Assembly (NCBI GenBank): GCA_037178975.1
Contig: JASJZH010000004.1
Span: 3,782,001 to 3,846,000 of the forward strand
Direction: 5' to 3'
DNA length: 64,000 bases
DNA from: Oscheius tipulae
Lineage: Eukaryota > Nematoda > Chromadorea > Rhabditida > Rhabditidae
Shown here: piece after piece, positions 12,235-22,481 of the stretch
Layout: each line of letters starts with the position of its first letter
Position numbering within the stretch: the stretch's first letter is position 1
Position numbers and translations under genes: made by a program
The notes under the pieces: model-generated
What the model was told of the DNA's origin: nothing
The model's input: the letters and a program-made list of their open reading frames with translations, nothing else
Databases searched by the model: none

Positions 12235-13286
12235 TGTGGCTGCTGTTTTCGCTGGTCGCTCTACCGTCGCTCCTCTTCACGGATGCTACAGGAGGAAAGC
12301 CGGAAAAAACAACCGATTAAGAAAACGGACGACAGTACAATGACAGCACCAATTCTTGGTCAGTTCCCTCTTTCACACTTGCAAACTATTGCTTTAGAAG
12401 ACAATGCTGTGAAACACTTAAGCGGAAAGACTACTCTCATGTCTGCAAAAAGCGGATCCTTGTGTCCAGATGACTCTCTCGTCCCGGCTGCCACCCAGTA
12501 CATGTCCTTTGCTGTACAGACTCCAATCTACGTCGTTCCCCGAGATCTGACCCTGCCTCCTACTATCTCTATTATGACATCTCCGGCTCGTCCCCCCCTC
12601 TCTCTCGTCCAGTGAATAACTACACGATCGAATGCCTCTACCAGCCAGTCAGCGATGATCCGATGTTGACCAAGACACTCGACCAAGCCTGTCAGATCTA
12701 TATTAAGAGGAAACAGCTGCCAACTATGTTCAAATCTGCAAGAAGTTGAAGGCTAGCAAGAAGAGGAAGGTATGAACAACATGCTCTTCTTGGACAGTAC
12801 ATACCTCAACAGATCTTAGGCGTACAAGAGCCACCGCTCGGAGTAGCCTTTGTCCCTTGGAAGGATCCAATGAGCGACTTTGAATCCAAACCGAAAAAGT
12901 TCATGTTCTATAGGAGAAAGAACAAGAACGATCTGTGCGGCTTCGGAGCTTACGTGTTCTTCAACCAAGAAGATCAGGCAAAGAGGGAACTGGTAGCTCA
13001 GAAGGAGACGAAGATGTGCATGCAGCTGGATATGATCTCTCGAATGAAAGAATTCACGTTGACCAAAGTGGAAAAGAAGAAGGAGGAGAGTCAACTGGTC
13101 AGCAAGGCCTCTTCGTCCGATGTCACCCAGCGAGACAGTGCTGCCGAAGACGATGTCTGTTTCCATGGCGTTATTCAGCCATCTGGAGCAGTCTTTCAAG
13201 GACACGAAGGCATCGAGAAGGAGACCAACGGACAGCTGTTCTTCATGACTGAGGCTCCTGTTTTCTTCGCTTCAGTGGGTCCGTGA
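12235..13286 (+). CDS. Unrecognised gene divergent from faah-1; exon structure uncertain
   Basis: I cannot name this gene. A hydrophobic start (MWLLFSLVALPSLLFTDA at 12235) looks like a signal peptide, but that frame ends soon and the join to the next exon is unclear. An alternative start at 12154 runs into the same downstream frame (KKTDDSTMTAPIL). Later exons read more clearly: YYLYYDISGSSPP, TIECLYQPVSDDP, then a 26-nt intron (12691-12716), ANYVQICKKLKASKKRK, an intron of about 40 nt, and a long last exon (PPLGVAFVPWKDP, FMFYRRKNKNDLCGFGAYVFF) ending at 13284-13286. The C-terminal part is charged and helical, then serine/aspartate-rich. A plus-strand AATAAA at 13377-13382 is a plausible poly(A) signal. 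Confidence 0.42.
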
Positions 13287-13903
13287 GTCACGGAGTTGGA
13301 ACTGGTCGAATGTGAATTTTAAAAATCCGGTTTGCTGTGTCACGACAAGAAATAAGTATACATTTACGAGAGAAATAATAAAATGGAACGAGATTTTTGA
13401 GATTGTTGATTGGGAGAAGGTGAACATGTAATATGAGGGAGACACCAAAGAGGAGATCTCTTTTCTACAAAAGTGAGGGAAAAAGGCCAAACAGTCTTGT
13501 GAGGGGAGAATTTGTCGAAATGTGAATCAGAGAGATTACGTGCGCAAACTTTGGATCATTCGAGGAAAACGCGTGTCAACAGAGCGAGTGGTTCGAATTG
13601 CCCTCCTTGATACTGCCAATATACGATTCCTCCTCAATCTTTCAGCGAAAACCTCTTATCGGAAAGATTCATGCAGGTTGATCGATCCCTAGCAACGATC
13701 CGCTACTTAAAAGACTTTTGCTCATCTCATCAATCAAATGAAAACTTAAGTAAAGCATGTTTATTGTGAGATCAGGAATACAAGCTGTAAGAGAGGGTCG
13801 AGATCAGGGTATACACGCGGACAGGGAAGAGGACTAGAAGCGGTATGTACAGTAGAAATTTGTTTGTATTTGGATAGGGAATTTTGAAACTACTCTTGGA
13901 CTC
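13287..13903. terminator. Convergent 3' ends with poly(A) signals on both strands
   Basis: AATAAA on the plus strand at 13377-13382 suits the gene ending at 13286. AATAAA on the minus strand at 13761-13766 suits the p38 gene ending at 13904. I see no coding exon between them. Confidence 0.55.
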
Positions 13904-15341
13904 TCATTGATGGGAAGAGGCGTCTTCAAACTCTTCATCAAAACAACTGAGACGACGGGATGAGGCTTGGAATGAAGATATCTCTCTCCAGATCATTTCT
14001 AATTTGAATTCTTATATCGGTTGTCATACTCTAACCTCTCCAATGCTCTATTGATGTCGCATTCTCCTCATCGGCATCATTGGACAGAGATTCATTCGAA
14101 ACTGGCTCGTCGTTGGGTGAAGAGTACTCGCTCAGATACTCGTGACAAAGAGCATCAAGGACACTGATTCTATGATCAGGATCAAGAACCAGCATTTTTT
14201 CAATGAGATCGATTGCAGACGGCGAAGCTGTTGGGAACAACTGGCGGAAGTCCTTCCTAGGCATGTAAGGCAGGTTTCTGATGTAGTTCCTGGCCTCTTC
14301 TGACTGAACTTTCAGAAGAAAATCCTCAGACGGAGTCCCAACGATGTTCATTATCCGGGTCAGTTGGTCAATATCTGTAAGAACCAAACTTTGGAAGCAC
14401 GAACTGATGAAGGAACATACGATCGTCACCAGGGAAGAGGGCTCTTCCAGAGACAAGTTCAGCCAGAATGCATCCAACTGACCAAACATCAACATTTTGA
14501 CTATAATGCATCCAGTTCAGCATCTAAACTGAATGTGTTCAAGGAAATACCCGAAACAAACAATCTCTGGAGCTCTATACCATCGGGTAGCGACGTAGCC
14601 AGTCATTTCGATGTCTGCAGCTCTAGCCAGTCCAAAATCCAAAATCTGAAACCAATTGAATTGTGTGCTTTGAAGAAGGACCTTACCTTCACTTCGCATT
14701 TCTCATTGACTGCGATATTCGAAGGTTTGAGATCCTAAAAACGCATTGATTTTGTTTCAATTTCACCTACTCTATGGATGATTCCAGCCGAATGAATGTA
14801 CTTCAAACCACGAAGAATCTGGTAGACGAGAAGTTGTATTTGATCATCGCCAAGCCGTTGAATTTTCAGTATATTTTGAAGGTCGGAGCCGATGAGAACG
14901 GATACAAAGTACACATTGTTGAGAAGAGAGACATCAGGGTCCGGAGTGAACAGATCGACCATCTCTAGTACATTATCATGGCACATTCTCCGCAGTAGCT
15001 TGATCTCTCGATATGTTCTCTTCGCATGTATAGTACTTTGAAAGGGACGGAAGAACTTCTTGATAGCTACTCTCTCTCCAGTCCCTCTGTACTCAGCAGT
15101 GCTGAATTTGCCCGTCTCTATTGAAAGAAAGTAAAAAAACCAGACAACACCATAGGCTCCTTCTCCCAAAGGACGGAGGTCAGAATAGTAGTCCGGAATA
15201 ACCCATCGTGTTTTCGCTAGTTCTACCTGAACATTCTATTGGAAAGAGACAACAAGTACTGACTTCATGGTATCCAGTCGGGGCTGGAAGCTCAGGTGGA
15301 GGAGCACCGAAGTTAGCAAAGAAGACGCCTGGCGAGGGCAT
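13904..15341 (-). CDS. pmk-1: p38 MAP kinase, TGY type (pmk-1/pmk-2-like)
   Basis: Stress-activated MAP kinase. The start at 15341 ([12 protein letters not shown]) leads through two short introns to [15 protein letters not shown] and the glycine loop GEGAYGV. Further motifs: [30 protein letters not shown] then [14 protein letters not shown], the dual-phosphorylation loop [24 protein letters not shown] and a common docking region near SPNDEPV. A last 37-nt intron extends the protein past the first apparent stop (14031) to [15 protein letters not shown], matching the p38 C-terminus, and the true stop is at 13904-13906. pmk-1 and pmk-2 cannot be told apart here. The gene is downstream of the TQY kinase on the same strand, with an AATAAA at 15456-15461 and an acceptor about 25 nt before the start, as in a nematode operon. 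Confidence 0.9.
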
Positions 15342-15455
15342 TCAAAAAATTTAAAAGACCATCCTGAACGCATCAATGAAAATACTATATAAAGAGGACG
15401 AGATATTTGTTGTGCTAGAAACACATTGAGGTAAAGAGACCGACTCCATTGAAAA

Positions 15456-15461
15456 TTTATT
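15456..15461 (-). terminator. Poly(A) signal between the two p38 genes
   Basis: AATAAA on the minus strand, about 190 bp after the pmk-3-like stop and about 115 bp before the next start codon. This spacing, followed by an acceptor (GTTCAG at about 15365), is what is expected between genes of a trans-spliced nematode operon. Confidence 0.5.
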
Positions 15462-15652
15462 GAATGAAGGCCTGCACTGCAGGAAAAAGAGTAGATTGAG
15501 ATGGGAATCTCCCAGAAGAAAAGAAACTGAAAGAACCTGGTAAGAGAAAGGAAAGAGAGGATTAGAAGGGGACAAGGGGACTTTCTTGATCCCCGGAGAA
15601 ACCGGTAACTTCGCGCCATATTATGTCTGAAAGAATTTCTGTTTTCGGCTTG

Positions 15653-17068
15653 TCACGAAAACGAACTTTTCCATTCGGCAAGAGACTTCTCCTCGTCGTC
15701 AACCAGAGTCCAATCGGCCGAAGGTTCATCTGCTATATCATGGTAAGATGACATGTACGGATGGGCCAGGGCTTGGTCGACCGTGAGTCTAGAATGAGTG
15801 TAAAGAGCCAATTGAAAAAGATACCGTTGTTCTGGATCGAGCACCAGGATCTGATCAAGAAAGTCGGCAAAGCCCTGCCCGTAGTCTCGAAAGTAATCAT
15901 GAAAGTCGACTCTTTTTCGAGGAGAGAATTGCTCGATCACATTCCTCATTGCTCTTCCGTTCTCTTGCTCAATCTGAACAGAGACTTGAGACGATTTTTT
16001 CAGTCCTTACCATCTCAAGCAGCTCGGTAGAGGGAGATCCCGTCACCCTGATGATCGACTCGTACTGAGAGTTCGCTGAAGGCTCAAATTGAACTAAAAC
16101 AAACAGTATCAATATACCATCTTCTCCTTCGAAGATCGGAGTCCCAGTCATCAACTCGGCAGCGATACACCCAATCGACCAGATGTCAGCCTGGGTAGAG
16201 TAGTTCCCGATCTTCCAATAGATCACTTCTGGACTTCGATACCATCTGGTCATCACATATTGTGTCAATCCCGTGTCTTTTCGTTCGAGACTCCTTGCTA
16301 ATCCAAAGTCCAGAATACTAAGATCACAGTCTTTGGTCAGAGCCAAGTTGCCCGGCTTCAAATCACGATGCATAATCTAGTCAAGTTTTTACAAGTTCAT
16401 AAAAAAAGACTTACAGCCACGGAATGAAGATACTTGACTGCCCGTAAGAGTTGATAAATAATGAACTGAACATGTTCCGGATTGATAAGCGTCCTTCCCA
16501 GATCCCGTTGGTTTTGCAACACTTTCGCCAGGCTGTTCCCCGCGTATTCTGTTACCACGTATCTTTAAAATATCTTTACAGGAGGTATCAATCAAACCTA
16601 CATATCGCGAAACTCGTGTTCATTCCTATTCGGAGTATACAAGTCGATAGCCCGGATTATGTTGTCATGGCGAATTAGCTGAAGTAGCTTAATCTCGCGA
16701 TAGATCCGTCGAGCCTGAAGAAGGAAATGAGTGACGTGTTTTCTTGAAAAAGGACTCTACCTGAAGGGCGTCCATAAACGGATCTTTCAGTTTTTTGATG
16801 GCTACTACTCTACGTTTTCCATCTCGACAGAGCACCTCTGACTTTCTAAATCACCTGTAGTCCAGAATAGCTGTTTGAACTTACACCACATTCCCATAGG
16901 TACCGCCTCCCAGATACTCCAAATTAAGAGAATACCCCTCGGGAATTTGGAAGTTAATTGTGTAGATTGACTGGCTGTTGTAATTTCTTTGCATATGACC
17001 CTAAACGAATATGACTTCAAAAACAAAAGATGCGCGACCTGGTTTCCGTTAGGATGCTCTAAATCCAT
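15653..17068 (-). CDS. pmk-3: p38-family MAP kinase, TQY type (pmk-3-like)
   Basis: MAP kinase with an unusual activation loop, LTQYVMTRWYRSPEV: glutamine sits between the phosphorylatable threonine and tyrosine, as in C. elegans PMK-3. The start at 17068 (MDLEHPNGNQ) is about 30 nt after a TTTCAG acceptor (AG at 17099-17100). Other motifs: [65 protein letters not shown] and LDPEQRLTVDQALAHPY. It ends SLAEWKSSFS at 15653-15655. One intron (16094-16117) is only 24 nt. It lies between the 2-TM gene (stop 17193) and the TGY p38 gene, all on one strand. In C. elegans pmk-3, pmk-2 and pmk-1 share one operon, and this arrangement matches it with one TGY copy. Confidence 0.9.
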
Positions 17069-17192
17069 CAGGAAATCATTCGAGCACAAAAAATAGCGCT
17101 GAAATGGGAAGTTAGTTGGGACACATCAAGGATAAGTATTGGCACGGCTTTGACATCCGTCATGCAATATTACGTCAGTTGAATATAAAACT

Positions 17193-18315
17193 TTATATTT
17201 GACTATCTTCTCGTTCACGCATGCGACTTCTCGACCGGTTGGAGGCTGTCCTATGGAGAGGTCCCATGCTTTTTGATCGTTGTTTGAAGCTCGACTCGGA
17301 TGACTGACGTCGACTAATGATACTTGCCGTTCTTCGGTTCTCGACTACTGGAGCACTCTCCAACAGACCCGAATGATATCTGTCAATTTGAAACGTAGAG
17401 ATTGACTGTGGAATAAAGAACCTGGCTACACTACTGGCTCGTAGAGTGGTATAGGGACTCGCTACAAAGATGCTACTAGGAGATTTTCCGTGTAGAGACA
17501 GTGTTGAACAGCCGGGAATTCTGAGAAAATAGTTAGAGTTTCTAAAAATTCTTACACTGGCGGGTAGAGCTTCATCTCGTCATGAGGCCGAATGACGGAG
17601 GAATGAGCATACTTGTTCTCGAGAACAGGATAGGCCGGAGGAGGAATTGGCAGATAAGGATTCTTTTCGAAGATGGCTGGAGGAGTCTAGAAGGAAGTCT
17701 TCTAGTAAAGACAGTAAACTCACACTGTAGTAGGTAGTTATAGTGGTCAACTTGGAGACACCCTCCCGCGCCTTCGTACTGAACAGATGATTTTTGCATA
17801 TCTGAAAGCAATTAGACGGCCGAAGAGACACGTTACATTCGATGTGAAGACGGAGTATAGAAGCGAGATCAGTAGGAGTAGTAGACCTGTCACAGCTAGG
17901 ATAGGACCGGCGATTTGAATCGGAGGCGGCATGTACCGTCTGTTGCCTGGCCACGTCCAAAATGGACTCTCGTACAGTACAAAGAACCCCATATATGTCT
18001 GGAATCCGATTCAATCAGTTAAAAAAAGAATATTACCATCAAACTGCCTCCAAGGACCATGAAACAGCCAAAAGCACTGACGCAGATGAGTGAAGACGAA
18101 CCTCGGAACTTTCTGTGTTCAGAGTCTGTACTGACGAACGAGGTAAACTCACGTTGTTCTGTAGGGAAAGAATCCGAAGTGGGCCGGGTATAGGATGTCC
18201 CATCCCTTGGGATAATAGTAAAAGTAAGGGTCTCGACGAGCCATCGGCCCGAAATGAAGAACTCTTTGGTTTCCTATGCGACTATATTTGGTCTGACAAC
18301 AATATACCTGTCCAT
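17193..18315 (-). CDS. Two-pass membrane protein with PPxY motif and basic tail
   Basis: Not a family I recognise. Exons read: RRDPYFYYYPKGWDILYP, HFGFFPYRTT, then a first helix (SLICVSAFGCFMVLGGSLM), a short aromatic loop (YESPFWTWPGNRRYMPPP), a second helix (AGPILAVTGLLLLLISLLY) and a cytoplasmic part with IPPPAYPVLE, a PPxY motif that could bind WW-domain proteins. The last exon is rich in serine and arginine (RSKSMGPLHRTASNRSRSR) and ends at 17193-17195. The start is uncertain: 18315 gives a two-codon first exon, and an upstream in-frame extension is possible with another acceptor. The stop is only about 93 nt before the acceptor of the pmk-3-like gene, so it may be the first gene of that operon. 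Confidence 0.6.
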
Positions 18316-18352
18316 TGAGACGGATCCAGTTCACCAACTTGTACCATTTCAT

Positions 18353-19269
18353 CCTTTTTGTGCGTTACTTGATGTAGTTTGTCTCAACTTCCTCGTTATG
18401 ACATTTTAGGCGGTTTACTCACTCTGAGCTCTTCGTTTCCGCTTTTGAACATGTCGCTCAGGATGAGACGAAAAGAACAAATGAGTCCGAACTTTCTCCG
18501 GATTGGCGCTAGAAGTAGTCGATCGACCACGCTTTCCACCCATCTAAATTCCATTTCCATATGGGTTGTTCATAGAAATGAGTCTTTTCTCTGCACTTTT
18601 ATTACCAGGTGGCTCGCGCCCATTTGAGGCAGTTCGTTATGGGACCAGCGTGCGAAAAATTCAAATCTTTGAATATGGGAACTCTATTTCGTTTTCCTTT
18701 TTTTCTTTTCTTGTGTTCAACACTTTTCGTGCTAGTAAAATATGGAGTATTTTGTGCCTAAATCAGCGATTAAACTAACCATTTTGAGCTATTTTGTAGA
18801 AAATCCTAGCCGTTCAGATGAAGTATATAGAATGCCAATGATTTTAGCCGTGTAAAACTGGCCTCAGGCCGTTGGATATGCACATGTGGTTTCTCGAGCA
18901 TTGCGAGGAAGGCAGTTGTTCAGTCGGCGGATCCGAAACACAGCTGAGAGAAGCCGATTCGCACGCGGTCATCTGTTGTCGCGCAATTAGTCGCGTGCGG
19001 CAACGGCCAAAAAGCCTTCCATACACCTTCGCGTACACTTTTGCGTCGGGCGGCCGTCTATGTGTTTTATTTTATTTTTTAAACGTTTACCACACAGTTG
19101 AGTAAACTGCTTTGCCAAGTAAACGACAAGGTCTCTACTTGCAAAACATGGAAGCTCCTAATGTTTTCAAGCGCTGATCGTATTTTTCTTTAAACTTACT
19201 GCTTTACCCATTAAGTTTCTCCTCACCTATCAATTTTTTTTCAGGGGTAACCAGACGGAAGAACGCAAG
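18353..19269. other. Divergent upstream region between the 2-TM/pmk cluster and isp-1
   Basis: No supported coding exon. The segment at about 18840-19060 is clearly more GC-rich and structured than its AT-rich surroundings and could be a promoter element or an unannotated RNA. A T-rich tract and TTTTTTTCAG end at about 19244, just before the isp-1 start, and are probably its trans-splicing acceptor. Confidence 0.4.
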
Positions 19270-20580
19270 ATGACAACACTTGCCCGGACTGGAAATGTGG
19301 CAACCAAAGTGGTACGATTTATTCCAAATTCTAAATGCAGCAAATGTTAAGATTACTGGTGTTCATCAGCACTCGAACTTCATTGCTGCTTCTGCTCCTG
19401 CTCATAAGGTACTTTATATTCTCTTTATTCTCAAAATATCTTTTTCAGATCGCGGCCATCAAGGACACTCCATCCGAATACAACACGGCCGACGCTCTTC
19501 AGCACAATGTTCAGCGCAACACTCACCAGGGAATTCTCTTCAGCCACGGCGTTGCTGCCAAGGGAATCAACGGTACTTTTTCTTTGCACATTCTTCGCAA
19601 AATTTTTCAATTCTTAGACTTTAAAATCTGACGATCTATTCTGAAGAATATTGCAATTCTTTTGGGCATTTCACATCTTGGTTTTCAGTTACTTCTCGTC
19701 GTCTGGCCCATACTGACGTGAAATTCCCCGATCTTTCCGCCTACAGAAGAGATTCCACACTGAACACCGATAAGGCTTCTAGAGAAACCGAGGACCAGCG
19801 TCGTTCTCTGCCTGTAGCCGTCTACTATGGAGGTATTTTAATTGTATACATACAAATCATTCGTCTCTAGTCGGTGGAGTTATGTCCCTCTGGGCCGGAA
19901 AGGAAGTCGTCCAAACTCTCGTCTCTTACAAGGTTAGACTTTCCTCAGTTGCTTTCATCACAAATTCAGGCTATGGCTGCCGATCAGCGTGCTCTGGCTT
20001 CGATCGAAATTAACATGAAAGACATTCCCGAAGGACAGACTAAAACTTTCGAGTGGCGTGGAAAGCCCGTCTTTGTCAAGCACAGGACCAAGGCTGAAAT
20101 CGCCAGGTGAGTTTTTGAATGTTGCAGCTCAATCATTGAAGCAATACCTTTTTCAAAAATACCCTAAAGCAAAAAAAAGTGGATGCAACGGATGTGAAAT
20201 AGACTGGATGCATTTTTTTTTTTTTAGAGAGAAGGCTGTTCCGGTGAACGATCTCCGTCATCCTCAGCATGACGACGAGCGTGTTCAAAAGGACGAGTGG
20301 TCTGTTGTCATCGGTGTCTGTACTCATCTGGGATGTGTCCCCATTGCCAACGCTGGAGATTTCGGTGGATACTACTGTATGTTTGCCTTGAACTATTTGT
20401 AGCATGATAACTACTTACAGGCCCCTGTCACGGTTCTCACTACGATGGATCTGGGCGTATTCGCAAGGGACCTGCTCCGTTAAATCTTCATGTGCCCTCA
20501 TATTCTTTTAGAGACGAGGTTGGTTGTTACATATTTTGTTCTACATTTCTTTCCAGATCATTGTCATCGGTACTGCTTAA
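19270..20580 (+). CDS. isp-1: Rieske iron-sulfur protein of mitochondrial complex III
   Basis: Cytochrome bc1 complex subunit that passes electrons from ubiquinol to cytochrome c1 in the inner mitochondrial membrane. The start at 19270 ([14 protein letters not shown]) lies about 25 nt after a T-rich acceptor. Nine small exons give a targeting region, [19 protein letters not shown], the single membrane anchor near [19 protein letters not shown], the hinge [27 protein letters not shown] and the cluster-binding loops CTHLGC and [20 protein letters not shown]. Both His-Cys pairs and the two disulfide cysteines are present. It ends at 20578-20580 with IIVIGTA. In C. elegans isp-1 is F42G8.12, in the same cosmid as pmk-2, pmk-3 and uba-4. 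Confidence 0.96.
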
Positions 20581-20763
20581 GTCGTCTAGGGTGTTGTGAT
20601 CCCGAACTTTTCTATGCACGAGGGCAAGATTCGATGTATTGTCGTGTAGCACATAAAATATGTAGGAGTTTATTCATTTTAACAGTAAACTTGATATTTA
20701 ATTTAATATTACTCATTGAAGAAACTTGGGAAGATAATTTTGAGCGTGTCGGCATAGCGTGGA

Positions 20764-21729
20764 TCAATATTCTGAAGAGTTTTTATTAGATAGCTTTAAA
20801 GCCCAAAATATCTTGCGACAAAGACACGCGCAACAAACAATCGATTGTACGAAACGAAAGTCTAGCGCTTCCAAATTGTCTTCTTTTGTGTGCCAAACTT
20901 CTAGGATATTCTGAGGAATCGCGTGAAGAATAGGTACTTCAAGATTCACAAAAGGCAGATGATCATTATTTATATGTTTCGAGCCGATTTTCTGTTGAAG
21001 ATGACGTGAGCTTCTTGACCTCTTTTTCGACGTCGGCTAGCTGCTTAAACAGTGATTCCTGCTCCATATATTTGGTTGTTAAAAATCCGTGTTTCGTTGG
21101 TTCCGAGAAGATCGAGCAGCATCATAACATCGATCCGCTCCAATTCGTCTTCCTTCTCCCGCTTTTTAGCCAGATGCCACGATCCGTAGAGAGAATCGTA
21201 ATCGGAAAAAGCCTCTTCTCCGTCGAAAGAGACCATTTTGAGTCCAACTTGCTGGTCTTTTCTGTTTTTCAGAAGAGAAGACATGACTTCGGCGCGGGCC
21301 ATCAACAAGGCACAGGGAACGGCAGAATCAATAGCCCCGATGAATTGGAAGTGTGAGACGATCAGATTTTGGAACATTCGAACGTGAGGAGTGTTGTAGA
21401 GAAAATATTGCCATTCGGTAGTCCAACCCAGTTTCTCGAAAAATCCATCGATATATATTCTCGTACCTAAACTTTTTTTTTGGATTTTTTGTTTTTGAAG
21501 AAGATAGCCTCTTCTTCTTCAAAAACAAAAAAACTCCTAGAGTGGAGAGGTACAATTCGAGGAACGAGCAGAGGATTGAGAATATCGCGGAATCGACTAG
21601 AATTGGCGAGGCGACTACAGAGATATAGAGAAGTGACGGTGGGGAGATCCGAGGGCTGTCGAGGTGTCCGAATCGCTTTTACATCGGGACATCAAACAAC
21701 AGGAGAAGGAAGAAGGGAGAAAATCGCAT
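20764..21729 (-). CDS. Glutaminyl-peptide cyclotransferase (QPCT), probable frameshift
   Basis: Secretory-pathway enzyme that turns N-terminal glutamine into pyroglutamate. The start at 21729 gives a signal peptide (MRFSPFFLLLLFD). Family blocks follow: FRDILNPLLVPRIV, TRIYIDGFFEKLGWTTEWQ, FIGAIDSAVPCALLMA (metal-site aspartate), VSFDGEEAF and DSLYGSWHLAKK, IDVMMLLDLLG, INNDHLPF and VWHTKEDN. It ends at 20764-20766. Between LLG and the next block (MEQESLFKQLADVEKE) the frame changes at about 21068-21075 with no usable splice site; a missing AT unit in the ATATAT run would explain it. This may be a sequence error or a recent mutation. The zinc-binding aspartate, glutamate and histidine positions look intact. 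The intron at about 21460-21535 contains a perfect hairpin. The start is 15 bases after the upstream SXP stop. Confidence 0.8.
21485..21532. repeat. Perfect 20-bp inverted repeat with 8-nt loop inside a QPCT intron
   Basis: The left arm 21485-21504 and right arm 21513-21532 are exact reverse complements (arm begins TTTTTTGTTTTTGAAG), with an 8-base loop. In the minus-strand transcript it lies within an intron and would fold into a long A/U-rich stem. Confidence 0.9.
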
Positions 21730-21744
21730 GCTGACTGATCAACC

Positions 21745-22401
21745 TCAATGAAGAGTTAAACTCACTTTTACCAGACTCTTCAGACGAGATCTCTTTTCGT
21801 TCCACGATAATCCCGATTTGTAGACTACGTGAATTGCCTGATGAATCAGACGTTGCAGGAAAACTATTGAATCGTGTGGATTGCCTTGGAAATCCAATTT
21901 ATTCCCGTGAGAATGTCGAAGATTCGGATACAGAGCACGCAACAGATGGCTTTGCTTTGGAGAGAACTCCTAGAAACGTTGAATGTTTTTATTGCAATTA
22001 CCTCTTCAAGAAGTCTTCTAATTTCTGTAATTTTGTGCTCGTTTGACTGATGTTCTTCAATTATTTTTTTGACAATCCTTGTCGCTTCCAACAGTTTTTC
22101 CAGAGTCTTTTCCACTTGACGTCTTTCAACCTTTTTCCCCTGTTTCAGCTTTTCTAGATGCTCGATTACAACAGCATTCAGATCCGTCTGGAAATACATA
22201 GTCAAAAGTAAATCGAATCTCCCAAACCTGTTCGTCTTCGTGTTTCCGCAGCCAATAGCTGATCTGTCTCGCCCTTTCATGTTCTGTCAGGCTCTTGTCA
22301 TCAAATATACCGACGAGCTCTTCTCTAAGGTTCTCTATATTGGTAGCAATGCTGTATGGAATGACGGTAAGAAGAAGAAGAGCGAAAAGAGGACAGAACA
22401 T
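21745..22401 (-). CDS. SXP/RAL-2 (DUF148) family secreted protein
   Basis: Nematode-specific secreted protein. The start at 22401 gives a signal peptide (MFCPLFALLLLTVIPYSIAT) and is 7 nt after a TTATCAG acceptor. The mature part is helical and charged: NLREELVGIFDDKSLTEHER, QISYWLRKHEDEQ, LNAVVIEHLEKLKQGKKVER, TRIVKKIIEEHQSNE, and a C-terminal region FSPKQSHLLRALYPNL. The pattern 'short helix, LT..E, I..W' is that of the DUF148 domain. It ends at 21745-21747, and the next gene (QPCT) starts 15 bases later. Function in this family is poorly understood; members are abundant secreted antigens in parasites. The GTGAGT near the end could act as a splice donor, so an alternative 3' end is possible. 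Confidence 0.72.
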
Positions 22402-22408
22402 CCTTCGA

Positions 22409-22424
22409 CTGATAAGACTTTATT
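22409..22424 (-). promoter_or_regulatory. Poly(A) signal abutting a putative trans-splicing acceptor
   Basis: Minus-strand AATAAA at 22419-22424 is followed after 8 nt by TTATCAG, whose AG (22409-22410) is 7 nt before the start of the downstream SXP/RAL-2 gene. End formation of the upstream gene and trans-splicing of the downstream gene would have to happen at almost the same place. Confidence 0.55.
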
Positions 22425-22481
22425 AGAGACTAACGTTACTGTTCCTCAGTAGAGAATGCAATGGGAAACCAATAAGAAGGG

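Noticed and set aside
13580-13620. GGTTCGAATT motif similar to a tRNA B box
   Set aside because: No matching A box or cloverleaf upstream; not a tRNA.
15236-15619. 127-codon minus-strand frame over the p38 first exons and intergenic part
   Set aside because: Overlaps the p38 reading in another frame; hydrophobic only because of T-rich DNA.
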